DNA of 17,572 nucleotides, taken from positions 1-17,572 of the forward strand of contig CALBYC010000063.1 in assembly GCA_937890135.1 (NCBI GenBank). Reading direction: 5' to 3'. Shown piece after piece: positions 6,916 through 14,233 of this stretch. This DNA is from an uncultured Parabacteroides sp. (GTDB lineage Bacteria > Bacteroidota > Bacteroidia > Bacteroidales > Tannerellaceae). The position numbers and the translations under genes are program-made. The notes under the pieces are model-generated. The model did no database searches and was not told the origin of the DNA. It saw only the letters and a program-made list of their open reading frames with translations. Numbering within the stretch: the first letter of the stretch is position 1; the number at the start of each line of letters is the position of its first letter.

Positions 6916-8694
6916 ATGAAAACAACATATCAGAAAGTACTTTGTGTGGCGGTTTTGTTAGGCTCTGCCGCTGCCGTTTCCGCTCAAGAGGATGCGGATA
7001 AAAAGAAGTTGGATCGTGAAATGACTTTGGAACGGGAATATGCGCCGACTGTCCAGGATGCCAACAAAGTAAACACGTTGCCGGAAATAAAGGAACCTAA
7101 GGTGGAGAAAAGAGCGATTGATTATTCTCCGTTTACGTTGCCTGCGGATCCGGAGAAACAGATAACCTTGCTGCCTTCCGGCAACATCATGACTCAGATG
7201 GAGTTCAACAAACGCCGAGGTTATTTGAATGCGGGTGCGGGCATGCGCATGAACTTCAGTGGGGATTTCGGGTATCATATCCTTAGTACGGATAAAGATA
7301 AACTGAATGTCTTTTTCTCCCATCGTTCGATGAATGGGAATGTGGACTACATTCAGGTCGATGATAAGGTAAAAGCCAAGCTGAATGATAACTTGGGTGG
7401 CTTGAATTTCCAGCACGCCTTTGATAAAGCGTCCTTGAAGATGGGCATTTTTTATAACTACACGGGCTTTAACTATTATGGTTTGCCCGTGAACGTGCCG
7501 TCTTCCTATCCACAAGAGGAGGTGATGAAGATGGCTGACCGCCAGACGAACCAGGTGAACCAAACTATCAAGGCGAATATCGGAGTCGAGGCCAAGGAAG
7601 ATGCTGAGTTTTTCTATTTGATAGACTTGGACTATGTGAACTTTTCTCACAAGTATGGGCGGAGCGCGCAGTTGGATGGGCCGACCGAACATACGTTGGA
7701 TGCCAAGTTCGATTTCAATGCCGGATTCAATGGCAACCAACGTGTAGGGGTTGGGGGCCAGGCGGAATATTTCGCTTATTCTTTGCCTGTTTATCCCGAA
7801 GGAACGGCATCCTGTGTATTCGCCAACCATGCCGAAGTGACATTGACACCTTATTATAAGATTGAAGGAGAGAATTGGAAAGTCAAGTTGGGGGCGAATG
7901 TCATGTTCGTGACCGGAGAAGGAAGTTCTTTCACGGCCTCGCCGAATGTGGCCGCCGACGTGGAAGTGGCAGACAAGACGGTCTTGTACTTGAAAGCGGA
8001 CGGGCGTTTGTATTCAAACAGTGCTTATGAAATGTCGAAAATCTGTAGGTATACAGACCCTACGGAGGAATTGGCCCCGACCCGCAATTGGCTGAATGGA
8101 CAAGCCGGCGTGAAATCCAGAGTTGCCCCCGGCTTTTGGTTCGATGTCTTTGCCGGGTATAAGATTAACTCCTCCGACTTGGTTTATGTCCCTTCTCGCA
8201 TATTTTATGAGAATGAATTTGGCAACTTCGTAGAAAACCTGTCGGATATCGACACCAAGTGCTTCTTTGCCGGAGCCGACCTGAAGTATAGTTATGCCAG
8301 CTTTTTGGATATTAATTTGAGAGGCGTTTACAACAGTTGGAAAGGAAATTATGGGGATAGTTGGATAGGTGGCTCGCCCAATGCTGAATTGGCTTATGTA
8401 TATGGTAAACCCAAAATGGAATTGACTGCCGGCGTGACAGTCAAGCCTATCCGTAATTTGGCAATCGACGCCAACTATTATTTGGCTACGGATCGTTATA
8501 CCCTCGTGGCAGGAATCCAAAATGGGAAGCTTAATAACATCAATGAGTTGAACCTCCAAATCGGATACACCTTCAATGAAACGTTTGGCGTGTATGTGAA
8601 AGGACAGAACCTGTTGAACCAGCATTACGAACTGTTCTATGGCTATCCGATGCAGGGCGCAACCTTGATGGGAGGCGTGAATATTAACTTTTAA
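6916..8694 (+). CDS. TonB-receptor-like outer-membrane barrel without a plug domain
   Basis: A 592-residue protein with signal peptide 1-23 (MKTTYQKVLCVAVLLGSAAA then VSAQ). Mature residues ~24-75 are a charged, Pro-rich periplasmic stretch containing REYAPTVQDANKVNTLPEIK, which I recognise as typical of a Bacteroidetes family often labelled TonB-dependent receptor. There is no CarboxypepD_reg or plug domain; strands start at about residue 93 (YLNAGAGMRMNFS). The end, VYVKGQNLLNQHYELFYGYP then GGVNINF, matches the last strands of TonB receptors and closes with the aromatic residue expected for BAM recognition. Start ATG is preceded by GAGGG (6904-6908). It is cotranscribed with the TPR gene and probably acts with it in the envelope. 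Substrate unknown; transport through TonB is doubtful without a plug. Confidence 0.83.
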   Translation: MKTTYQKVLCVAVLLGSAAAVSAQEDADKKKLDREMTLEREYAPTVQDANKVNTLPEIKEPKVEKRAIDYSPFTLPADPEKQITLLPSGNIMTQMEFNKRRGYLNAGAGMRMNFSGDFGYHILSTDKDKLNVFFSHRSMNGNVDYIQVDDKVKAKLNDNLGGLNFQHAFDKASLKMGIFYNYTGFNYYGLPVNVPSSYPQEEVMKMADRQTNQVNQTIKANIGVEAKEDAEFFYLIDLDYVNFSHKYGRSAQLDGPTEHTLDAKFDFNAGFNGNQRVGVGGQAEYFAYSLPVYPEGTASCVFANHAEVTLTPYYKIEGENWKVKLGANVMFVTGEGSSFTASPNVAADVEVADKTVLYLKADGRLYSNSAYEMSKICRYTDPTEELAPTRNWLNGQAGVKSRVAPGFWFDVFAGYKINSSDLVYVPSRIFYENEFGNFVENLSDIDTKCFFAGADLKYSYASFLDINLRGVYNSWKGNYGDSWIGGSPNAELAYVYGKPKMELTAGVTVKPIRNLAIDANYYLATDRYTLVAGIQNGKLNNINELNLQIGYTFNETFGVYVKGQNLLNQHYELFYGYPMQGATLMGGVNINF

Positions 8695-8760
8695 ATTCGC
8701 TCAAAGATTAATTGATGTTAATGGCGGCAATTAAACAGAATGAGAAAAAGAGGGAAAGGA

Positions 8761-8790
8761 TTTGAGTATCATAAAAAAACATTACCTTTG
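8761..8790 (+). promoter_or_regulatory. rpsA promoter and leader
   Basis: TTTG (8761-8764) and TACCTTTG (8783-8790) are 18 bases apart, a near-consensus Bacteroidetes promoter. Transcription would start near 8797, giving a ~67-base AT-rich leader before ATG 8864 with no Shine-Dalgarno. The leader holds TACTAA (8827-8832) and its complement TTAGTA (8844-8849). Upstream, a 7-base inverted repeat TTAATTG/CAATTAA (8708-8714, 8728-8734) has no U-run and is not a convincing terminator. Confidence 0.65.
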
Positions 8791-8863
8791 CGGTGATTTT
8801 TGAGAAAGGCAAAATAAAGTCTAACTTACTAATTAAAACAAACTTAGTATTAACAATTTTAGA

Positions 8864-10651
8864 ATGGAAAATTTGAAGAACATTCAGCCCATCGAAAACT
8901 TCGATTGGGATGCTCTTGAAAAAGGCGAATCTTACGGCAACGTAAGCAAGGCAGACCTTGAAAAAACGTATGATGAAACCCTGAACACAGTAAAAGACAA
9001 AGAAGTGGTCATGGGTACTGTAACTGCAATGAACAAACGCGAAGTTGTAGTTAACATTGGCTTCAAATCGGATGGTGTCGTTCCGATGTCGGAATTCCGT
9101 TACAATCCGGATTTGAAGGTCGGAGACCAGGTGGAGGTTTATATAGAAAGCCAGGAAGACAAAAAAGGACAATTAATCCTTTCTCACAAAAAAGCTCGTG
9201 CTTCTCGTTCTTGGGAACGTGTCAACGAAGCACTTGAAAATGACGAAATCATCAAGGGTTACATCAAGTGCCGCACGAAGGGTGGTATGATTGTTGACGT
9301 ATTCGGAATCGAAGCATTCTTGCCTGGTTCTCAGATTGACGTTAAACCCATCCGCGACTATGACGTATTTGTTGGCAAGACAATGGAATTCAAGATTGTC
9401 AAGATCAATCAGGAATTCAAGAATGTAGTTGTTTCTCACAAGGCTCTTATCGAGGCCGAGTTGGAACAGCAGAAGAAAGATATCATTTCCAAGCTGGAAA
9501 AAGGACAAGTGTTGGAAGGCACTGTCAAAAACATCACTTCTTACGGTGTGTTCATCGACTTGGGTGGCGTAGACGGCTTGATTCACATCACGGACTTGTC
9601 TTGGGGTCGTGTATCTCATCCGGAGGAAATCGTTCAGTTGGATCAGAAGATCAACGTTGTTATCTTGGACTTCGATGACGAGAAGAAACGCATTGCTTTA
9701 GGTTTGAAGCAATTGACTCCGCATCCTTGGGATTCTTTGGATCCTAACTTGAAGGTGGGTGACAAAGTGAAGGGCAAGGTTGTCGTTATGGCTGACTACG
9801 GTGCATTCATCGAAATCGCTCCGGGCGTGGAAGGCTTGATACACGTATCCGAAATGTCTTGGACTCAGCACTTGCGTTCTGCTCAAGACTTTATGAAGGT
9901 AGGTGACGAAGTGGAAGCTGTCATCTTGACATTGGATCGCGAAGAACGTAAGATGTCTTTGGGTATCAAACAGCTGAAACCGGATCCATGGGAAAACATC
10001 GAGGAACGTTTCCCTGTAGGTTCTCGTCACACCGCGAAGGTTCGCAATTTCACCAACTTCGGTGTATTTGTGGAAATCGAGGAAGGTGTAGATGGTTTGA
10101 TCCATATTTCAGACTTGTCTTGGACCAAGAAAATCAAACATCCGTCTGAATTTACTCAGATAGGTGCGGATATCGATGTACAAGTATTGGAAATCGACAA
10201 AGAAAACCGCCGTTTGAGCTTAGGCCATAAACAATTGGAAGAAAACCCATGGGATGTATTTGAAACAATCTTCACTGTAGGTTCTATCCACGAAGGCACT
10301 ATCGTTGAAATGTTGGACAAGGGTGCTGTCATCTCTTTGCCTTACGGTGTCGAGGGCTTTGCCACTCCGAAACATTTGGTGAAAGAAGACGGTTCGCAAG
10401 CTCAGGTAGACGAAAAGTTGCCGTTCAAGGTCATCGAGTTCAACAAAGAAGCGAAGAGAATCATTTTGTCTCACAGCCGCGTGTTCGAAGACGAGCAGAA
10501 GAATGCTAAAAAAGAAGCCGCTGCAGAAAAGAAGGCTGCTAAGCATAACAAGAAAGAGGAAAACAATGTGTTGACTGCTCCGGTGGAAAAGACTACATTG
10601 GGTGACATCGAAGAATTGGCCGCTTTGAAAGAGAAACTTTCAGGCAAATAA
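8864..10651 (+). CDS. rpsA: 30S ribosomal protein S1
   Basis: This 595-residue protein contains six S1/OB-fold RNA-binding domains at about 46-110, 128-193, 213-283, 298-370, 384-457 and 471-541. Domains 3-5 carry the typical YGVFIDLGGVDGLIHITDLSW signature (variants YGAFIEIAPGVEGLIHVSEM and FGVFVEIEEGVDGLIHISDL). The first two are more divergent ribosome-binding-type domains and the sixth ends in GFATPKHL. The last ~55 residues are a Lys/Ala/Glu-rich tail. Length and order fit bacterial S1 (E. coli 557 residues). S1 binds the 30S platform and helps mRNAs with weak Shine-Dalgarno sequences, which suits this genome. The gene stands alone between its own promoter and a hairpin terminator; autoregulation is possible by analogy with E. 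coli but not shown. Confidence 0.97.
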   Translation: MENLKNIQPIENFDWDALEKGESYGNVSKADLEKTYDETLNTVKDKEVVMGTVTAMNKREVVVNIGFKSDGVVPMSEFRYNPDLKVGDQVEVYIESQEDKKGQLILSHKKARASRSWERVNEALENDEIIKGYIKCRTKGGMIVDVFGIEAFLPGSQIDVKPIRDYDVFVGKTMEFKIVKINQEFKNVVVSHKALIEAELEQQKKDIISKLEKGQVLEGTVKNITSYGVFIDLGGVDGLIHITDLSWGRVSHPEEIVQLDQKINVVILDFDDEKKRIALGLKQLTPHPWDSLDPNLKVGDKVKGKVVVMADYGAFIEIAPGVEGLIHVSEMSWTQHLRSAQDFMKVGDEVEAVILTLDREERKMSLGIKQLKPDPWENIEERFPVGSRHTAKVRNFTNFGVFVEIEEGVDGLIHISDLSWTKKIKHPSEFTQIGADIDVQVLEIDKENRRLSLGHKQLEENPWDVFETIFTVGSIHEGTIVEMLDKGAVISLPYGVEGFATPKHLVKEDGSQAQVDEKLPFKVIEFNKEAKRIILSHSRVFEDEQKNAKKEAAAEKKAAKHNKKEENNVLTAPVEKTTLGDIEELAALKEKLSGK

Positions 10652-10673
10652 TATTTCTTTTATATGATAGGAG

Positions 10674-10709
10674 AGAGCCGGCTATCCTTTTGGGCAGCCG
10701 GCTCTTTTT
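10674..10709 (+). terminator. Rho-independent terminator after rpsA
   Basis: AGAGCCGGCT (10674-10683) pairs perfectly with AGCCGGCTCT (10696-10705). The loop has 12 bases and T10705-10709 forms the U-run. It begins 22 bases after the rpsA stop. Its presence rules out upstream starts for the next gene and means that gene is reached by read-through or by a promoter not seen here. Confidence 0.88.
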
Positions 10710-10726
10710 GTAATAAAGTGGTTACG

Positions 10727-11377
10727 ATGAAAAAATTAGTGATTTTTGATTTGGATGGGACTTTGCTAAATACGATTGCGGATTTGGCAAACAGTACGAA
10801 TTATGCCTTGGCGGAAAATGGTTTTGCCACGCATCAAGTTTCCGAATACAATTATTTCGTTGGAAACGGCATCAATAAGCTTTTTGAACGCGCATTGCCG
10901 GAAAAGGAGCGAAATGAAGAGAATATCTTGAAGATTCGCAAAGCCTTTTTGTCTCATTATGAACGTCATAACATGGATCATAGCTCCCCATATCCGGGAA
11001 TAGCGGACTTGCTTGCCGCCTTGCAAGAAAAAGGAGTGATGATAGCCGTCGCTTCTAACAAGTACCAGGCTGCGACCGAAAAGCTGGTCCCTTATTTCTT
11101 CCCGGACATTCATTTCGTGGCAATTTTGGGGCAACGTGACGGGGTGAACACGAAGCCGGACCCGGCGATTGTCCATGATATTTTGCGTATAGCCCAAGTA
11201 TCGAAAGAGGATGCTTTATATGTGGGGGATTCCAACGTGGACATGCAGACTGCCATTAACAGTGGCGTGGATGCTTGTGGCGTGGTTTGGGGATTCCGTC
11301 CTGTTGAGGAACTGGAGTCGTATCACCCTAAATATATTGCGCATACGGCTGCGGACATATTGGAATATCTGGGATGA
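10727..11377 (+). CDS. HAD-superfamily phosphatase, phosphoglycolate phosphatase-like
   Basis: A 216-residue cytoplasmic hydrolase with all four HAD motifs: DLDGT at 8-12 (nucleophile Asp8, acid Asp10), VASNK with Ser110, TKPDP with Lys143, and VGDSNVDM with Asp168 and Asp172. A helical cap (residues ~16-82) is inserted after motif I, so it is subclass I, like Gph/PgmB. The ending GVVWGFRPVEEL is common in Gph-like enzymes. The likely substrate is 2-phosphoglycolate or another small phosphoester; sequence alone does not separate Gph from other small-molecule phosphatases. Start ATG 10727 gives the normal MKKLVIFDLDGT beginning; the open frame runs back to 10664 but through the rpsA terminator. 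No promoter is visible in the 17 bases between terminator and ATG. Confidence 0.88.
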   Translation: MKKLVIFDLDGTLLNTIADLANSTNYALAENGFATHQVSEYNYFVGNGINKLFERALPEKERNEENILKIRKAFLSHYERHNMDHSSPYPGIADLLAALQEKGVMIAVASNKYQAATEKLVPYFFPDIHFVAILGQRDGVNTKPDPAIVHDILRIAQVSKEDALYVGDSNVDMQTAINSGVDACGVVWGFRPVEELESYHPKYIAHTAADILEYLG

Positions 11378-11382
11378 GGGTT

Positions 11383-11413
11383 GTTGGATAATTCTTTTTT
11401 CCCATTATCTTTG
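11383..11413 (+). promoter_or_regulatory. Distal promoter P1 of the DUF1599 operon
   Basis: TATCTTTG at 11406-11413, with GTTG (11383-11386) 19 bases upstream as a weak -33 box. It lies just after the phosphatase stop and 94 bases before the ATG at 11508. The transcript would include the second promoter copy. Confidence 0.5.
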
Positions 11414-11491
11414 CATAAGATAAGCTGCATCTCAGCATAAAGTTCAAGCAAGCTTGACTTTCTGCATTCGATTTGCATTATCTTTGCATAA
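11403..11491 (+). repeat. 16-bp direct repeat carrying the -7 element twice
   Basis: CATTATCTTTGCATAA occurs at 11403-11418 and identically at 11476-11491, 73 bases apart start to start. Each copy contains TATCTTTG and the following bases. Between them sits a near-palindrome, TCAAGC-AA-GCTTGA (11444-11457). Confidence 0.8.
11479..11486 (+). promoter_or_regulatory. Proximal promoter P2 of the DUF1599 operon
   Basis: TATCTTTG lies 21 bases before ATG 11508. TTG at 11454-11456 is 22 bases upstream, slightly far for a -33 box. An ATTAT/ATAAT dyad (11477-11481, 11488-11492) brackets the element. The leader from P2 would be only ~15 bases. Confidence 0.55.
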
Positions 11492-11507
11492 TAAAAGGAA
11501 ATCGAAT

Positions 11508-12050
11508 ATGCCAGATACAAAAGAACAATTTGAAAAAGTCATCTCGATTTGCCGGGAGTTATTTGAAAAGAAATTGAATGATTACGGCCCTTCGTGGCGA
11601 ATCATGCGCCCTACGTCCATAACTGATCAAATATTCATAAAGGCGAATCGCATCCGCAGTTTGGAAACGAAAGGGTTCAGCATGATAAACGAGGGAATCC
11701 GGCCGGAGTTCATAGCAATCGTCAATTATGGCATCATGGGGCAAATCCAATTGGCCTTGGGGTATGCCGACACGACGGATATCTCAAATGAGAAGGCTTT
11801 GGAGCTATATGACAAATATATGGCGATGACCAAAGAGCTGATGTATGCCAAAAACCATGATTATGACGAGGCTTGGCGCAGCATGCGGATTAGTTCTTAC
11901 ACGGATTTGATCTTGATGAAGATTTATCGCACGAAACAGATCGAGAGCCATCATGGCAAAACTTTGGTTTCTGAAGGCGTTGATGCCAATTATATGGATA
12001 TGGTCAACTATGCCTTGTTCGGACTCATCAAATTGGAATATGGCGGATAA
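11508..12050 (+). CDS. DUF1599-domain protein with two tandem copies of the domain
   Basis: This 180-residue, mainly helical protein has no signal peptide. Its two halves align: copy 1 (~6-85) and copy 2 (~98-179) share DY (25-26/118-119), WR (30-31/123-124), MR (33-34/126-127), Ser37/130, TD (39-40/132-133), Lys45/138, Arg48/141, Glu53/146, EG (62-63/156-157), NY (73-74/167-168) and Gly85/179, at a near-constant offset of 93-94. I recognise the pattern as DUF1599, which Pfam links to nucleotide-modification-associated domain 1; the biochemical activity is unknown to me. Start MPDTKEQ at 11508 follows promoter P2; an upstream in-frame start at 11454 lies before P2 and is unlikely. It is followed after 6 bases by the MauE-like gene, so they form an operon. 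Confidence 0.85.
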   Translation: MPDTKEQFEKVISICRELFEKKLNDYGPSWRIMRPTSITDQIFIKANRIRSLETKGFSMINEGIRPEFIAIVNYGIMGQIQLALGYADTTDISNEKALELYDKYMAMTKELMYAKNHDYDEAWRSMRISSYTDLILMKIYRTKQIESHHGKTLVSEGVDANYMDMVNYALFGLIKLEYGG

Positions 12051-12056
12051 TTGCAG

Positions 12057-13355
12057 ATGAAGGGTATGGCGGAAAATGTGAAGTCGCAAATAAAAGAGAG
12101 TGTTTTATTTGTTACCATTATGACTTGCCGTTTGCTATTGGGGCTTGTGTTCTTGTTTTCCGGAATAACAAAGGCCATAGATCCGGCAGGTGGGGCAATA
12201 AAGGTAGAAGAGTATTTCGCCGCATTCGGGCTGAGCGACATGCAATGGCTGGCTCTTCCTTTTTCCATCAATTTGGCCGCCGTGGAGTTTACGTTGGGGG
12301 TTTGCATGTTTTTAGGGGTTTACCGCCGGTATTCATCCTTTTTTGCTTTGCTTATGATGTCATTCATGACTCCCCTCACCCTCTATTTGGCATTGAAGAA
12401 TCCCGTTGCGGATTGTGGTTGTTTCGGGGATGCTCTTGTCATTACCAACTGGCAAACATTTTATAAAAACATCGTGTTGCTGGGTGCGTCCATAGTCGCT
12501 TTCCTCTTTCACAAGCGTACGACTGCCTTTTTCTCTTTCAAGGTGTATTGGTTTGTTGCCCTGTTCGCATATGTCTATTGCCTGGGGTTCTCCCTGCGCA
12601 ACTATAATCATTTGCCCATAATAGACTTCCGTCCTTTTAAGGTTGGCACTGACATTGCCGCAGGCATGGAAACGCCGCAAGACGCTCCTCAGGACGAATA
12701 TACATACTCATTCGTATATGAGAAGGACGGGAAAGAACAGACGTTCTCTTTGGATGACGCACCATTTTCGGATTCCACCTGGACATTTGTCCGGTCGGAA
12801 TCTCAATTGATACGCAAAGGTTACGAACCTCCCATTTCCGATTTCGTGGTAATGACATTTGATGGAGAGGATATGACGGAATCGATACTGGGGGATACGG
12901 CCGGTGTGTTTTTGCTGATTTCTCCTAAGCTGGAGGAGGCAAGCGATGCGCACATTGATGAAATAAACAGCACTTTCGACTATGCGCAAGAGAAAAAAAT
13001 GCGTTTTTATTGCCTTACCGGATCGGAAGAACCGGCCATAAAACAATGGGTTGATTATACAGGTGCTGAATATCCCTTCCTTTTTTGCGATGCTGTTACA
13101 TTGAAAACCATGATACGTTCCAATCCGGGGCTTATGCTGTTGAAGCGAGGAGTCATATTGGCCAAATGGCATAATAATGATATTCCTCAAGAACAGCAAA
13201 TAGGCAAAATGACGACAAATCTTCTTCTTAAACCGTCAGAAGATAAGAAAGGAAGGCGGATTTTAACCAACATATTGACTTTTACCGTACCTTTGTCGTT
13301 GGTTTGGCTGATTGACTACCGGCGCAACCGGCGGAAGAAGAATAAAACGCAATAA
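12057..13355 (+). CDS. MauE/DoxX-type membrane protein with periplasmic thioredoxin-like domain (BT_3928 family)
   Basis: A 432-residue inner-membrane protein. Predicted membrane helices lie at about 16-38, 66-88, 93-113, 138-152, 162-180 and 405-420; Arg/Lys-rich loops (YRRY, HKR) and the tail YRRNRRKKNK fit the positive-inside rule with both ends in the cytoplasm. FSGITKAIDP (34-43) and CGCFG (120-124, on the periplasmic side) are typical of the MauE/DoxX fold. Residues ~284-385 read like a TlpA-type thioredoxin fold (VFLLI strand, FYCLT, YPFLFCD, IRSNPGLMLLKRGVI, then the WHNNDIP end), but no CXXC follows the first strand. A role in periplasmic thiol/disulfide chemistry is plausible but unproven. 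It sits in a conserved block between DUF1599 and tpiA. Start ATG 12057 is preferred over TTG 12051; ATG 12066 is possible. Confidence 0.82.
   Translation: MKGMAENVKSQIKESVLFVTIMTCRLLLGLVFLFSGITKAIDPAGGAIKVEEYFAAFGLSDMQWLALPFSINLAAVEFTLGVCMFLGVYRRYSSFFALLMMSFMTPLTLYLALKNPVADCGCFGDALVITNWQTFYKNIVLLGASIVAFLFHKRTTAFFSFKVYWFVALFAYVYCLGFSLRNYNHLPIIDFRPFKVGTDIAAGMETPQDAPQDEYTYSFVYEKDGKEQTFSLDDAPFSDSTWTFVRSESQLIRKGYEPPISDFVVMTFDGEDMTESILGDTAGVFLLISPKLEEASDAHIDEINSTFDYAQEKKMRFYCLTGSEEPAIKQWVDYTGAEYPFLFCDAVTLKTMIRSNPGLMLLKRGVILAKWHNNDIPQEQQIGKMTTNLLLKPSEDKKGRRILTNILTFTVPLSLVWLIDYRRNRRKKNKTQ
13288..13295 (+). promoter_or_regulatory. Possible internal promoter for tpiA
   Basis: TACCTTTG fits TAnnTTTG and lies inside the last helix of the upstream gene, 102 bases before ATG 13398. 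The -33 region is only TTTT (13261-13264) at 23 bases. The AT-rich leader would be ~95 bases. It may be chance codon use (Val-Pro-Leu), but an own promoter would suit a glycolytic gene. Confidence 0.35.
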
Positions 13356-13397
13356 GGTAAACAAGGATTATTGTATCACATATTAAATTATAAAGTT

Positions 13398-14159
13398 ATG
13401 AGAAAGAATATTGTTGCAGGCAACTGGAAAATGAACACGACTCTTCAGGAAGGCTTGGAGCTGGCTAAAGGTTTGAACGAAGCGTTGAAGAATAAAGCAA
13501 CGAATTGCGATGTCATCATCGGAACTCCGTTTACTCACTTGGCAAGTGTTGTCGCTGCCATAGACACAAATAAGATTGGTGTTGCTGCGGAAAACTGTGC
13601 AGACAAAGAGAAAGGTGCTTTCACGGGCGAGGTTTCTGCTGCGATGGTTGCTTCAACGGGTGCTAAATATGTAATCTTGGGCCATTCCGAACGCCGTGCT
13701 TACTATCATGAGACTCCTGCCATTTTGAAGACTAAGGTGGAATTGGCTTTGGCTCACGGCTTGACTCCTATTTTCTGTATAGGTGAAGTGTTGGCTGAAA
13801 GAGAGGCCGGCAAACATTTTGAAGTTGTGGATGCTCAAATCAAAGAGTCTTTGTTTGATTTGTCTTCTGAAGATTTCAGCAAGATTATCCTGGCTTACGA
13901 ACCGGTTTGGGCGATAGGTACTGGAAAGACTGCCACGGCCGACCAAGCTGAAGAGATCCATGCTCATGTCCGCGCTACTTTGGCTGCTAAATATGGCGAG
14001 GAAATTGCGGATAACTGTACTATCCTTTATGGTGGCAGTTGCAACGGCGGTAATGCCAAGGAATTGTTCGCCAAACCAAACGTGGACGGTGGCTTGATAG
14101 GTGGCGCTTCTTTGTCTGTTGAAAAGTTCATGCCGATTATCGAGGCTTTCGATAAATAA
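13398..14159 (+). CDS. tpiA: Triose-phosphate isomerase
   Basis: The 253-residue cytoplasmic enzyme interconverts dihydroxyacetone phosphate and glyceraldehyde 3-phosphate in glycolysis and gluconeogenesis. All catalytic positions are present: Lys11 in GNWKMN, His96 in ILGHSERR, and Glu168 in AYEPVWAIGTGKTA, which also forms the mobile loop 6. YGGSCNGGNAKEL and GGLIGGASL near the end form the phosphate-binding loops. Length equals the family norm. Start MRKNIVAGNWKMN at 13398 is the standard N-terminus; the open frame extends back to 13371 with unrelated residues. It follows the MauE-like gene after 42 bases, so read-through is likely, with the internal -7 element as a possible extra promoter. 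A hairpin terminator follows. Confidence 0.97.
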   Translation: MRKNIVAGNWKMNTTLQEGLELAKGLNEALKNKATNCDVIIGTPFTHLASVVAAIDTNKIGVAAENCADKEKGAFTGEVSAAMVASTGAKYVILGHSERRAYYHETPAILKTKVELALAHGLTPIFCIGEVLAEREAGKHFEVVDAQIKESLFDLSSEDFSKIILAYEPVWAIGTGKTATADQAEEIHAHVRATLAAKYGEEIADNCTILYGGSCNGGNAKELFAKPNVDGGLIGGASLSVEKFMPIIEAFDK

Positions 14160-14169
14160 CAAGCTTTTG

Positions 14170-14212
14170 AAAAGCAGGGAAGAGCATAAGGGCTGTTCCC
14201 GGCTTTTTCTTT
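14170..14212 (+). terminator. Terminator after tpiA
   Basis: AAAAGC (14170-14175) pairs with GCTTTT (14202-14207), GGGAA (14177-14181) with TTCCC (14196-14200), and AGC (14183-14185) with GCT (14192-14194), separated by two single mismatches. A run TTTTTCTTTT follows (14204-14213). It ends ~21 bases before the SPOR start. The mismatches could make it leaky. Confidence 0.78.
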
Positions 14213-14233
14213 TCACTATCTAATGGAATAAAT

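Noticed and set aside
6958..7830. 290-codon minus-strand open frame opposite the plugless barrel gene
   Set aside because: The sense strand has signal peptide and barrel strands; the antisense product is rich in Ile/Arg/His without domain pattern.
8708..8734. Inverted repeat as terminator of the TPR/barrel operon
   Set aside because: The 7-bp arms are AU-only apart from one pair and no U-run follows.
11403..11491. Invertible (phase-variable) promoter
   Set aside because: The two 16-base copies are direct, not inverted, and no recombinase gene is in the window.
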